64,000 nucleotides of DNA from CAIVPM01 sp964615145. Its GTDB lineage: Bacteria; Bacteroidota; Bacteroidia; Chitinophagales; Chitinophagaceae. The position numbers and the translations under genes were made by a program. The notes beneath the pieces are model-generated. The model was not told the origin of the DNA. It saw only the letters and a list, made by a program, of their open reading frames with translations, and did not search any database. Below are positions 1 through 9,012 of this stretch, one piece after another (within the stretch, counting starts at the first letter, position 1; each line of letters starts with the position of its first letter). The DNA lies in contig CAZTOP010000008.1 in NCBI GenBank assembly GCA_964615145.1, positions 1 to 64,000 on the forward strand. The letters run 5' to 3'.

Positions 1-394
1 CACTAAGCAAAAAAGCTCCAATGTATAATTCATTGTCTTTTTTTCCTTGTGCAAGTGGCTGCAAATATTTTTGGCGTTGTGCATCATTCCCATATTTTTC
101 AAGACCATAACATACTAAACTATTATTAACACTCACACAAACACTAGTACTAGCGTCTACTTTACTTATTTCTTCCATAGCTAAAACGTAACTTACAGTA
201 TCCATTCCGCTACCACCATTCTCTGGCTTAACCATCATTCCCATAAAACCTAAATCTGCTAATTTCTCGATTTGCTCTTTAGGAAATTTTTGAAGTTCGT
301 CACGTTCTATTACACCTGGTAAACATTCATTTTGAGCAAAGTCTCTTGCTGCTTTTTGAATCATTAATTGTTCTTCTGTAAAAACAAATTGCAT
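1..394 (-). CDS. Acyl-CoA dehydrogenase, N-terminal part (cut by window edge)
   Basis: The first 131 residues of a flavin-dependent acyl-CoA dehydrogenase are readable on the minus strand from an ATG at 394; the rest lies outside the window. The visible part is the N-terminal helical domain, with the usual opening (MQFVFTEEQLMIQKAARDFA) followed by the KFPKEQIEKLADLGFMGM, GGSGMDTVSYVLAMEEI and STSVCVSVNNSLVC stretches seen in short- and medium-chain enzymes. The family oxidises acyl-CoA to enoyl-CoA in beta-oxidation or branched-chain amino acid breakdown; the substrate class cannot be told from this fragment. A promoter-like sequence with a palindrome in its spacer lies just upstream. Confidence 0.9.
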   Translation of the reverse strand, partial: MQFVFTEEQLMIQKAARDFAQNECLPGVIERDELQKFPKEQIEKLADLGFMGMMVKPENGGSGMDTVSYVLAMEEISKVDASTSVCVSVNNSLVCYGLEKYGNDAQRQKYLQPLAQGKKDNELYIGAFLLS

Positions 395-413
395 ATACTA
401 AAAATTTGAGTTG

Positions 414-443
414 CAAATGTATGCTAACGACTGTTAGTTGAAA
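414..443 (-). promoter_or_regulatory. Possible promoter with internal palindrome upstream of the acyl-CoA dehydrogenase
   Basis: On the minus strand TTTC, an 18-base spacer and TACATTTG match the Bacteroidota promoter pattern (TTTG, about 17-23 bases, TANNTTTG) with one mismatch in the -33 box. The spacer contains the palindrome CTAAC-GACT-GTTAG at 424-437, where a repressor could sit between the two elements. That a regulator binds there is inference. Confidence 0.4.
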
Positions 444-601
444 AATTTTATTGAATTTATATAACTTTTTTATGAATCAATTAAACATTTAAGAACGACC
501 AAAGCATCTTTCATTTAAAAAAAATAATACTTGAAGAATATACTTTTAAAAATCAAAAATCATATAATCTATATTATAGCTTAAATTTGCTGCCCAACAT
601 A

Positions 602-2266
602 ATGAATATGAGTGAAGCAAGAAGTTTGAATTTTATAGAAGAAATTATTGAGAATGATTTAGCTAATGGCAAGTATGACACTATAGTTACAAGATTTCCA
701 CCAGAACCCAACGGTTATTTACATATGGGTCACGCATCAAGCATTTGTCTAAATTTTGGATTAACCCAAAAGTATAAGGGATATACGAATTTAAGATTTG
801 ACGATACAAACCCAACAACCGAGGAAACTGAATATGTGGAAAGTATTAAGCAAGATATTAAATGGCTTGGCTTTGATTGGAAAAATGAATTTTATGCTAG
901 TGACTACTTTGAGCAGCTGTATCAATATGCTGTAACCCTTATCAATAAAGGGTTAGCGTATGTTGATGATAGTAGTGCCGAACAAATTGCTATTGAAAAA
1001 GGAACACCAACGGTGCCAGGAATAACAAATCGATTTAGAGAAAGAACTATTGAGGAGAATCTTAATTTATTCACAGAAATGCGTGCAGGCAAATTCGGAG
1101 ATGGTGAAAAAGTATTGCGTGCAAAAATTGATATGGCATCTACGAATATGCTAATGCGTGATCCAATTCTGTATAGAATAAAACACGCCCATCATCATAG
1201 AACTGGCGACGCCTGGTGTATTTATCCTATGTACGATTTTGCTCACGGCCAAAGCGACTCAATAGAAAATATTACACACAGCATTTGTACCCTTGAATTT
1301 ATTCCTCACAGAGAATTGTATGATTGGTTAATTGAACAATTGGGCATTTTCCCTTCTCATCAATATGAGTTTGCAAGAAGGAATTTGAACTATACTGTAA
1401 TGAGCAAACGCAAACTTTTACAATTAGTAAATGACAAATTTGTAAATGGTTGGGATGACCCACGAATGCCAACAATCAGTGGAATGAGAAGGAGAGGTTA
1501 TACTCCAGATGCAATTAGAGATTTTTGTGATAGAATTGGTATTGCAAAAAGAGAAAACTTAGTAGATATTGGGCTGTTGGAATTTTGTGTTCGTGAACAT
1601 CTTAATAAAATTGCTCAACGTAGAATGGTTGTTTTTGACCCTGTAAAAGTTACTATAAAAAACTACACTGGAAATGGAGAAATCATTCTATCTGAAAATA
1701 ATCCTGAAGATGAAAATGGTGGTTACCGAGAAATTACATTTACCAATGAAATTTATATCGAGCGGGAAGATTTTATGGAAAATCCGCCTAAGAAGTATTT
1801 TAGACTAGCACCAGGCCAAATGGTTCGTTTAAAAAGTGCCTTCATTATTCAATGCGAAGAGGTGATAAAGGATGAATTTGGAAATATATTAGAATTAATA
1901 TGCAATTACATTCCTAATAGCAAAAGCGGTAATGATACAAGTGGAATTCAAGTAAAAAGCACCATACATTGGGTTAGCATCAAAGATGCTGTTCCAATTG
2001 AAATTAACTTATACGATAGACTGTTCAAAGTTGAAAACGTAAGTGACGAAGAAGGTGATTTTAAAGATTATATTAACGAAAATTCTCTGCAAATTCACAG
2101 AATTGCTTACGCAGAAAAATCATTGGAAAAAGCTGTTTTAACAGATCGTTTTCAGTTTTTAAGAAAAGGATATTTTTGTTTAGATAAAGACAGTACATCT
2201 AACAAGTTAATCTTTAACAGAACTGTAACATTGAAAGACTCTTGGGCTAAGGAAAAAGCAAAATAA
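602..2266 (+). CDS. glnS: Glutaminyl-tRNA synthetase
   Basis: Class I aminoacyl-tRNA synthetase of about 554 residues that charges tRNA-Gln in the cytoplasm. The HIGH-type motif appears in PPEPNGYLHMGHAS near the N-terminus and the KMSKS-type motif as VMSKRKL in the middle, followed by the C-terminal beta-barrel anticodon-binding region. The sequence LRFDDTNPTTEETEYVESI is typical of GlnRS/GluRS enzymes, and the overall length fits GlnRS. An in-frame TTG at 587 would add five residues, but the ATG codons at 602 and 608 are better starts; 608 (MSEARSLNF) is equally possible. The gene converges on clpC with a shared terminator between them. Confidence 0.96.
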   Translation: MNMSEARSLNFIEEIIENDLANGKYDTIVTRFPPEPNGYLHMGHASSICLNFGLTQKYKGYTNLRFDDTNPTTEETEYVESIKQDIKWLGFDWKNEFYASDYFEQLYQYAVTLINKGLAYVDDSSAEQIAIEKGTPTVPGITNRFRERTIEENLNLFTEMRAGKFGDGEKVLRAKIDMASTNMLMRDPILYRIKHAHHHRTGDAWCIYPMYDFAHGQSDSIENITHSICTLEFIPHRELYDWLIEQLGIFPSHQYEFARRNLNYTVMSKRKLLQLVNDKFVNGWDDPRMPTISGMRRRGYTPDAIRDFCDRIGIAKRENLVDIGLLEFCVREHLNKIAQRRMVVFDPVKVTIKNYTGNGEIILSENNPEDENGGYREITFTNEIYIEREDFMENPPKKYFRLAPGQMVRLKSAFIIQCEEVIKDEFGNILELICNYIPNSKSGNDTSGIQVKSTIHWVSIKDAVPIEINLYDRLFKVENVSDEEGDFKDYINENSLQIHRIAYAEKSLEKAVLTDRFQFLRKGYFCLDKDSTSNKLIFNRTVTLKDSWAKEKAK

Positions 2267-2281
2267 TTCCCCCAAAAAAAC

Positions 2282-2319
2282 ATAGGAGATGTTGTATTTA
2301 AACTACATCTCCTATCTTT
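2282..2319. terminator. Bidirectional terminator between glnS and clpC
   Basis: A perfect 11-bp stem (ATAGGAGATGT at 2282-2292 with ACATCTCCTAT at 2305-2315) lies between two convergent genes. A T-rich tail follows on the plus side and a run of A (T on the minus strand) precedes it, so it can end transcription from both sides. Confidence 0.75.
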
Positions 2320-2333
2320 TACAGCTATACTAG

Positions 2334-4895
2334 TTATACATCGATTGCTTCAGATTCATTACTTCTAATATTAAATGTAATTTTTGCATTTTCTTTATCC
2401 AACTGTGCAATTAGTACATCTCCATTTTTTATATTCATATTCAATATTTCTTCCGCTAATGGATCTTCTAAATATTTTTGAATAGCTCTATGCAAAGGTC
2501 TTGCCCCAAATTGTACATCATAACCTTTATCAGCAATAAAATCTTTGGCTTCATCGGTTATTTCTAAACTAAAGCCTAAATTATTCAACCGCTTCAAAAC
2601 GCTTTTCATCAATATATCTATAATATTATTGATATTATCCTTGCTTAGTGAATTAAAAATTATAACATCATCAATTCTATTTAAAAACTCAGGAGAAAAT
2701 GTCTTTTTTAAAGCTTTTTCGATAACAGCTTTATTATTTTCATCTTGATTTTGCATTCTGGCTGCTGTTGCAAAACCTACACCATCGCCAAACTCTTTTA
2801 ACTGTCTAACACCAATGTTAGATGTCATAATAATCATTGTATTTTTAAAATCAATTTTTCTTCCCAAACCATCAGTTAATTGACCATCGTCTAAAACTTG
2901 TAAAAGAATATTATAAATGTCTGGATGTGCTTTTTCAATTTCGTCTAAAAGAATTACGCTATACGGTTTTCGTCTAACTTTTTCTGTTAATTGCCCCCCT
3001 TCTTCATAACCAACGTATCCTGGAGGAGCACCCACTAAACGAGTTACAGTAAACTTTTCCATATATTCACTCATATCAATTCTGATAAGAGCATCTTCAC
3101 TGTCAAACATATATTTTGCAAGACTTCTTGCTAACTCTGTTTTGCCAACACCAGTTGGGCCTAAAAAGATAAAAGTACCAATTGGTTTTTTGGGATCTTT
3201 AAGTCCTACCCTATTTCTTTGTATAGCTTTTGTAACTTTAGCAATTGCATCCTCTTGCCCAACTACCATTCCTTTCATATCTTCAGCCATCTTACGAAGC
3301 TTTTCAGTTTCGGCTTGAACCATTCTTTTCACTGGTATTCCAGTCATCATACTTACTACTTCAGCAATATTTTCTTCATTTATTGGATAACGTTTGTTTT
3401 TACTATCCTCTTCCCAAATTCCTTTGGCTTTTTCTAGCTCATTACCAAGATTTTTTTCCTTGTCCCTTAGTGCTGCAGCCTCTTCAAATTTTTGACTTTT
3501 TACAACCTTGTTTTTTTCAAGTTTAACTTCTTCTATTTTCTTTTCTAGGTCAACAATATCCTGAGGCACATTAATATTTTTTAGATGTACTCTTGCTCCC
3601 ACTTCATCCAAAACATCAATTGCTTTGTCTGGCAAAAGCCTGTCAGTCATATACCTGTCACTCAATTTTACACATGCCTCAATGGCTTGTGCATCATAAA
3701 TTACGTTGTGATAATCTTCATATTTATTCTTGATATTGGTCAATATTTGGATTGTTTCTTCAACGCTTGGAGGTTCTATTAATACTTTTTGAAAACGTCT
3801 ATCTAAGGCACCATCTTTTTCGATGTACATTCTGTATTCATCTAATGTGCTTGCACCAATGCATTGTAGTTCGCCTCGAGCCAAAGCGGGTTTAAAAATA
3901 TTGCTAGCATCCAAGCTACCACTTGCACCTCCTGCACCAACAATAGTATGAATTTCATCAATAAAAAGTATTACATCTCTGTTTTTTTCTAATTCATTCA
4001 TGATGGCTTTCATCCGTTCTTCGAACTGACCACGATATTTTGTACCAGCAACTAATGCTGCTAAATCAAGACTAATAACCCTTTTATCAAAAAGAACTCT
4101 GCTTACTTTTCTTTGAACAATCCGCAATGCCAAACCCTCTACAATTGCAGTTTTACCAACACCGGGCTCACCAATTAATATGGGATTATTCTTTTTTCTA
4201 CGAGATAAGATTTGAGAAACTCTTTCAATTTCATTTTCTCTTCCTACAATAGGATCAAGATTACCAGATTCGGCAATTTTTGTAATATCTCTGCCAAAAT
4301 TGTCTAAAACAGGAGTTTTACTTTTAGTATTTGCTCCTTGTTTGGCTCCACCTTGGGGCTGTTTAAAACTGCCTTTTTCTTCATCGAAATCATCATCATC
4401 ATTATCCGCAAAGTCAGCTTTAGGATTAGGTGGCGGGGTATTACCAGGTAATCCAGAAGTACCAACCATTCCTAATTCATTTCTAAAAATATCATAATCT
4501 ATATCAAATTGATTTAATATTTGTGTTGCTAAATTTTCTTTATTTTTTAAGATACTCAATACTAGATGTTCACTTTCAACCAAAGGACTTTTTAAAGCTT
4601 TAGCCTCGAGAACAGTAATCCTAATCACCTTTTCTGCTTGTTTAGTAAGCGGTAAGCTGTTAATATTGGCAATATTCTTCCCTGCTTTATCTTTAATGGC
4701 TAGTTCAATCTCTTTTCTTAATTCGTACAAATCTACATTTAATGATTTTAGAACTTTGATGGCAGCATTTTCCCCATCTCTTATTAAGCCTAAAAGCAGA
4801 TGTTCTGTACCAATAAAGTCGTTACCTAGCCGAAGTGCCTCTTCTCTACTAAATGCTATGATTTCTTTTACCTGTGCCGAAAAATTATTATCCAT
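2334..4895 (-). CDS. clpC: ATP-dependent Clp protease ATP-binding subunit ClpC
   Basis: Hsp100/Clp unfoldase of 853 residues that feeds proteins to ClpP. Domains in order: Clp N-domain repeats (about 1-145), a flexible Gly/Asp-rich linker (about 145-195), the first AAA+ module with Walker A GEPGVGKT at 242-249 and Walker B-type FIDEIHTIVGAG, a middle region with a UVR-like motif (VKSQKFEEAAALRDKEKNL), and the second AAA+ module with GPTGVGKTEL and the C-terminal D2-small domain. The middle region and total length fit ClpC rather than ClpB or ClpA. It is a single gene diverging from the STAS-like gene. Confidence 0.96.
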   Translation of the reverse strand: MDNNFSAQVKEIIAFSREEALRLGNDFIGTEHLLLGLIRDGENAAIKVLKSLNVDLYELRKEIELAIKDKAGKNIANINSLPLTKQAEKVIRITVLEAKALKSPLVESEHLVLSILKNKENLATQILNQFDIDYDIFRNELGMVGTSGLPGNTPPPNPKADFADNDDDDFDEEKGSFKQPQGGAKQGANTKSKTPVLDNFGRDITKIAESGNLDPIVGRENEIERVSQILSRRKKNNPILIGEPGVGKTAIVEGLALRIVQRKVSRVLFDKRVISLDLAALVAGTKYRGQFEERMKAIMNELEKNRDVILFIDEIHTIVGAGGASGSLDASNIFKPALARGELQCIGASTLDEYRMYIEKDGALDRRFQKVLIEPPSVEETIQILTNIKNKYEDYHNVIYDAQAIEACVKLSDRYMTDRLLPDKAIDVLDEVGARVHLKNINVPQDIVDLEKKIEEVKLEKNKVVKSQKFEEAAALRDKEKNLGNELEKAKGIWEEDSKNKRYPINEENIAEVVSMMTGIPVKRMVQAETEKLRKMAEDMKGMVVGQEDAIAKVTKAIQRNRVGLKDPKKPIGTFIFLGPTGVGKTELARSLAKYMFDSEDALIRIDMSEYMEKFTVTRLVGAPPGYVGYEEGGQLTEKVRRKPYSVILLDEIEKAHPDIYNILLQVLDDGQLTDGLGRKIDFKNTMIIMTSNIGVRQLKEFGDGVGFATAARMQNQDENNKAVIEKALKKTFSPEFLNRIDDVIIFNSLSKDNINNIIDILMKSVLKRLNNLGFSLEITDEAKDFIADKGYDVQFGARPLHRAIQKYLEDPLAEEILNMNIKNGDVLIAQLDKENAKITFNIRSNESEAIDV

Positions 4896-4905
4896 AAATT
4901 CTAAA

Positions 4906-4938
4906 TTTGGATGGTTACAATAATAACGAATATTTTTG
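4906..4938 (+). promoter_or_regulatory. Bacteroidota-type promoter for the STAS-like gene
   Basis: TTTG at 4906-4909, a 21-base spacer and TATTTTTG at 4931-4938 match the primary-sigma promoter pattern of Bacteroidota exactly. The expected transcript start near 4945 leaves a leader of about 44 bases before the ATG at 4989. Confidence 0.55.
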
Positions 4939-4988
4939 ACTAAAGTTGTTATTTTTTTAGCTCGTATTTACAATGTTAAAAACTTATT

Positions 4989-5369
4989 ATGGAAATCAAA
5001 ATTAGTACCAAAGAAAAGTTTAATGTAATAAAACCGAATGTGCCACAAATCTCTGACAAACTAGCCGAAGATATACATATTGCTTGTTTAAATTGTATGA
5101 ATTCGGGAATAAAAAATATTGTTTTAAATTTAGAAGCAGTAACTAAAATTGATGAGGAGGCAGCGAAAAACTTGACCAAGCTTCAACAACAATTCTACGA
5201 AAGCAACTACAGTTTTGTTATATGTGAATTAAAACCCCAACTTGAAGATATATTCGAAAAATTAGAACTTTTAGATTTATTAAATGTTACACCAACTGAA
5301 AGTGAGGCTTGGGACATTGTTCAAATTGAAGAGATAGAACGGGAACTATTTGATGATGGTCAATTATAA
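4989..5369 (+). CDS. STAS-domain protein (anti-sigma-factor-antagonist-like)
   Basis: A 126-residue cytoplasmic protein with the alpha/beta pattern of a STAS domain: an opening strand, the segment NIVLNLEAVTKIDEEAAKNL, a helix, and FVICELKPQLEDIFEKLELLDLLNV. STAS proteins of this size usually work in partner-switching or lipid-transport complexes. At the place where SpoIIAA-type antagonists carry the phosphorylated serine (D-S-S-G), this protein reads D-E-E-A, so control by serine phosphorylation is unlikely here. It is a single gene with its own promoter and a strong terminator. The fold assignment is by pattern; the partner is unknown. Confidence 0.7.
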   Translation: MEIKISTKEKFNVIKPNVPQISDKLAEDIHIACLNCMNSGIKNIVLNLEAVTKIDEEAAKNLTKLQQQFYESNYSFVICELKPQLEDIFEKLELLDLLNVTPTESEAWDIVQIEEIERELFDDGQL

Positions 5370-5372
5370 ACT

Positions 5373-5412
5373 AAAATGAGTTTATTGATAATTATCAATA
5401 AACTCATTTTTT
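5373..5412. terminator. Bidirectional terminator
   Basis: A near-perfect palindrome (AAAATGAGTTTATTGATA, then its complement ending in TTTTTT) follows the STAS-like gene and precedes the end of the convergent membrane-protein gene. Confidence 0.75.
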
Positions 5413-5428
5413 GATGCTTAACAATTTC

Positions 5429-5932
5429 TTAGTTATTTAAATGTTTTCTTTGTACAGAATACAAAATAATAAATAGTAACGGTAGTCCAAAGGCTGCAAT
5501 CATACTAAGCATTCCAGTAAACTGGGCTGTTCCCATTAATATTAAACTTACAACTAGTGGTAAAAGTTCTGCAACAGTATATATCACAAAGCCATCTTTT
5601 TTTCGTTTACGCATCATAACAGCACCTACTATACATGCAACTGCACAAATAATAGTTACAGGTATAGTAATACTGAAATTTTTAGAAACCAGCTCAAACA
5701 TTTCGTTGCTTTTTCGCATATCATCTAATTGTTTAGGAGACAGCTTTGCAACAGCTGATTCATCGCTTAAAGCTTTATCAATAAAGCTTTTTGAAAATTT
5801 CATTAACCAAGGTGTTAATGCAGCAATAATGATTGCTAACCCACTACCAATAAAAGTTAAAATGGTTAATACATTTAAAGTAGATGGTAATTTGTTCTCA
5901 TCCATTTCATTTAGAAAGTCTTGTTGTTCCAT
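5429..5932 (-). CDS. Small four-helix membrane protein, unknown function
   Basis: A 167-residue protein with four predicted membrane segments: one near residues 20-45, one near 88-107 (IPVTIICAVACIVGAVMM, then RKRKK), and two close together near the C-terminus. The long loop between the first two is polar and contains Lys/Asp-rich helices. The gene begins 14 bases after the end of the penicillin-acylase-family gene, so the two are probably cotranscribed. I do not recognise a named family; a role linked to the acylase is only suggested by position. Confidence 0.7.
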   Translation of the reverse strand: MEQQDFLNEMDENKLPSTLNVLTILTFIGSGLAIIIAALTPWLMKFSKSFIDKALSDESAVAKLSPKQLDDMRKSNEMFELVSKNFSITIPVTIICAVACIVGAVMMRKRKKDGFVIYTVAELLPLVVSLILMGTAQFTGMLSMIAAFGLPLLFIILYSVQRKHLNN

Positions 5933-5946
5933 AATTTGATTTTTAT

Positions 5947-8409
5947 TTAAGATTTAGTAAAGTTAATATGCCATTTGAAACTCTTGTTATCCTTAGTGTC
6001 AGATGATGGCACAAATAATAGTTTATTGTATTGACCTTTTGCCCAAGTATCGACAAAATTATCATAGTATTTGCTGCCTGGATTACCACTTTGTCCGCCA
6101 GGATAAACACCATACGCTTCAATATCATCTGTCATGTGAACAATCATTCTCCAACTTGGTCCGTGATTTTCTTTAGTTGCGTTTATGCTAAATCCAGATC
6201 CATTAGTTGATAGGTTTGTTCTACTCAATTGAGCTGCCCTAGTAAAGTGATTAATCGATGTTAATCGATGTTTACCCCATGCCAAATTTCCAAGTTTATC
6301 TTCATTAATGAATTCTTTTTTTGCTTTTTCAAATGCAGTATTTACCACATCTTCAATAGTCTCTTTTTTTGAAGTAGTGATATTATCAATAAATTTATAA
6401 GCACTATCGTGAAGTAAATTATCTGCTAAAGAACTGTATAATCTTGGTGGCAATTTAAAACGACATAGCATATAATCATCGTCATAAATTTCGCTATCAA
6501 GACTATCCCACCAAAGTTGAAAAATGGTTGCTCCTTTTTCATCAACTTCATTATTCAAGTTCCATTTTTTTAATAAACTCAAATATTTTTTACCGTCATT
6601 ATCCAACTTTGACTCATCAATATATTTCAAAAGAATTGGTCTTGCAGTTTCGGCAAATAAGTTGTAATTATCTGTTTGCAATGCTTTCATATCATCGACA
6701 GTAATATTATTCATTTGAGCTAATTTTCTATTAATAATATAGCCTCTGTAGGGTGGAAAATTTGCTGCTCTTCCTAAATAATATGGATAGCTAGTATCTG
6801 TAGCTTTTTGATTAGCACTACTTACAAAACCTCGTTCAGGGTTATGTAAATGTGGATTTTCACTAAAGGGAATATATCCTTGCCACATAAAACTTTCATC
6901 AACACCTTTCATTACAAAATCGCCTTGTTGCTGCCATTTTGCTACAAATTTTCCTTGTTGTGTAATAGCTATTTCGCCAGTTTTTGAGGCAAAAACAAAG
7001 TTTTGACCCGGACATTCATAACTACTAATGGCAGTCATATAATCATTGTAATTTTTTGCCGCATTTAGTTTCATAAATGTGAGCAATTCATTACTCGGGT
7101 CATGAGCTGTCCATCTTACAGCAATATATTTTTTATCATTATTACTGCTTTGATATTGTTTATCATACATAACAAAACCAAAATCAGTAATAGCTATGTT
7201 TTCAACCAAACTATCTTTTTCTCCCTTGAACTTTATGATTTCTTTTCTAAATTCTGATTTACGCCATTCTGTATTAAACTGGTATTCCTTCATTGTGGAA
7301 TCTTTAAAATTTAATTCATAGTAGTCTTTCACATCTCTTCCTGCATTAGTTACTCCCCAGGAAATATTACTATTGAATCCGATAATAATTGCTGGTGAAC
7401 CTGGAAATGTTGCTCCATATGCACTGTACTCAGGAGTTGTAATTTGCATTTCGTACCATAAAGAAGGGAGGTTTAGACCAAGATGTGGATCATTGCAAAG
7501 GATTGGTCTTTTACTTTTTGTTTTACTACTATCAACAGCCCAGTTATTGCTGCCATTATCAGGGTTAGGCACGTTGGGTCTTGGTATTGTAAATTCATCT
7601 CTTTGAAGTAAATAAGCGGAATCAGCATTAAAAGGCTTTTTTACATTTACACTTGGAGGTGCAAATGCAGTCCCTTTTGGAACAATCGGATCTAATGAAT
7701 CTTGAACATTCGGATAAATTTTCATAAAATCATCATATCCAAAATATGTTTTTCCATTCGACTGTAAAATATCATTATCCTGACCAGTTAAATCATAACT
7801 CATTAATTTTAAAAACAAGGCTGTTTTTAAATTAGTCCAAAGTTCAGGTTTGTAATCCATCAACTTGTATTCGAAGGGAATTTCGCTAGGTTTAAGATTT
7901 GAAATATATGCATTAACACCTGCTGTATAAGCATTGAGCATTTGTTTCATTTGCTCATCTTGTTCCATATATTTTAGTGCGTTTTCTGCAGCATATACCA
8001 TTCCTAAACGTCTGAAAAATCTATCTTTTGATAAAGCACTGCTGTCTTTGCCTAAAATTTCACACAACCTGCCAGCAGCAACATAAGTTTGAAATTCCAT
8101 TTGCCACAGTCGAAACTTTGCGTGAATAAATCCTTGCACGTAATAGGCATCTTGATTATTTTGTGCATATATATGCGGTACTAATCTGTCATCAAAATAT
8201 ACATCAGCATTAGTAGTTAAACCTTTCATTTTAATTTTTCCATCAAATGAAGCATTACTGGGTTCGGCATTTTGCCAAAATCCTTTTTGAGGAGATATAA
8301 ACATTCCCAAACGAGGCGTTTTAGTTTTACCAACTGGAATTTGCACATTTAAAATGCAAATTAATCCAATAGTTATAGAAGCCGAAATAAACAAGCCCAA
8401 AAACCTCAT
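5947..8409 (-). CDS. Penicillin acylase family protein (Ntn hydrolase)
   Basis: An 820-residue secreted or membrane-anchored amidohydrolase. The N-terminal hydrophobic segment (about 4-24) is a signal or anchor. The alpha-chain region holds HAKFRLWQMEF and the beta chain would begin at Ser287 in the motif NGSNNWAV, the usual autocatalytic cleavage site and N-terminal nucleophile; GFNSNISWGVTNAGRD further on is also typical. The family cleaves amide bonds of penicillins, acyl-homoserine lactones or other N-acyl compounds, and the natural substrate cannot be read from the sequence. The length matches the family. A four-helix membrane protein follows 14 bases downstream. Confidence 0.92.
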   Translation of the reverse strand: MRFLGLFISASITIGLICILNVQIPVGKTKTPRLGMFISPQKGFWQNAEPSNASFDGKIKMKGLTTNADVYFDDRLVPHIYAQNNQDAYYVQGFIHAKFRLWQMEFQTYVAAGRLCEILGKDSSALSKDRFFRRLGMVYAAENALKYMEQDEQMKQMLNAYTAGVNAYISNLKPSEIPFEYKLMDYKPELWTNLKTALFLKLMSYDLTGQDNDILQSNGKTYFGYDDFMKIYPNVQDSLDPIVPKGTAFAPPSVNVKKPFNADSAYLLQRDEFTIPRPNVPNPDNGSNNWAVDSSKTKSKRPILCNDPHLGLNLPSLWYEMQITTPEYSAYGATFPGSPAIIIGFNSNISWGVTNAGRDVKDYYELNFKDSTMKEYQFNTEWRKSEFRKEIIKFKGEKDSLVENIAITDFGFVMYDKQYQSSNNDKKYIAVRWTAHDPSNELLTFMKLNAAKNYNDYMTAISSYECPGQNFVFASKTGEIAITQQGKFVAKWQQQGDFVMKGVDESFMWQGYIPFSENPHLHNPERGFVSSANQKATDTSYPYYLGRAANFPPYRGYIINRKLAQMNNITVDDMKALQTDNYNLFAETARPILLKYIDESKLDNDGKKYLSLLKKWNLNNEVDEKGATIFQLWWDSLDSEIYDDDYMLCRFKLPPRLYSSLADNLLHDSAYKFIDNITTSKKETIEDVVNTAFEKAKKEFINEDKLGNLAWGKHRLTSINHFTRAAQLSRTNLSTNGSGFSINATKENHGPSWRMIVHMTDDIEAYGVYPGGQSGNPGSKYYDNFVDTWAKGQYNKLLFVPSSDTKDNKSFKWHINFTKS

Positions 8410-8462
8410 AAAATTTTTTATTAAAAATAAATAATTCGTTTTAAATAAATAGGAAATTTAGT

Positions 8463-8966
8463 TTATGAAGGAAATTTTTCCATCATTTTTTCAACCATTC
8501 TATATGTTACTGGACAATATTCAACATTTTGTTGATGAACGTGCAAATATAAAACTGGTTGTTTTTTTGTAAAATGAGGAAAACCTGAGCAGTCAACGGG
8601 CCTAACATCATAAATACTACACATATTAGTGTTTAAATTCAAAAACTGACAAGGTTGTTTTACATTCATCCATTCTTTTGTTTTTTTATCTTGATACAGC
8701 CATTTCTCCTGAAACGCAGTTATTGTCATATTTAAATGCTTTGCAATTCTTTTGATATCCTTATCGGTAAAGGTTGGAGTCATTTTTTTGCAACAATTTG
8801 CACAAGTAAGACAATCTGTTTCTTCCCAAACTTCTTTATCAATTTGTAATAAAGTTTTATATAACTCCTTAGGAGGATTTTTTTCTATTTTGCCTAAATA
8901 TTTTTTAAAACCTTTCTTGTTGAATCTTACTTTTTGAAGAAAGGATCTAAGGTTTACAGCTTGCAT
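8463..8966 (-). CDS. YkgJ-family cysteine-cluster protein
   Basis: A 167-residue protein with the Cys arrangement of the YkgJ/UPF0153 group: C52-x2-C55-x2-C58-C59 (DCLTCANCCKK), then C106, C116 and C126 in CQFLN, MCSIYDVRPVDC and SGFPH. These residues probably bind zinc or an iron-sulfur cluster, but the function is not established. The frame stays open upstream to an ATG at 9059 inside the desaturase gene; I prefer the ATG at 8966 (MQAVNLRSFL), which removes the overlap and fits the family start. It follows the desaturase gene by 46 bases and may be in the same transcript. Confidence 0.85.
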   Translation of the reverse strand: MQAVNLRSFLQKVRFNKKGFKKYLGKIEKNPPKELYKTLLQIDKEVWEETDCLTCANCCKKMTPTFTDKDIKRIAKHLNMTITAFQEKWLYQDKKTKEWMNVKQPCQFLNLNTNMCSIYDVRPVDCSGFPHFTKKQPVLYLHVHQQNVEYCPVTYRMVEKMMEKFPS

Positions 8967-9012
8967 ATAAAAATGAATGGCAGAATTTAAAAAAGTAATG
9001 TTTAGATAGGCA

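Noticed and set aside
3219..3526. Two overlapping plus-strand frames within clpC
   Set aside because: They are the antisense of a clearly coding ClpC region and carry no known domain.
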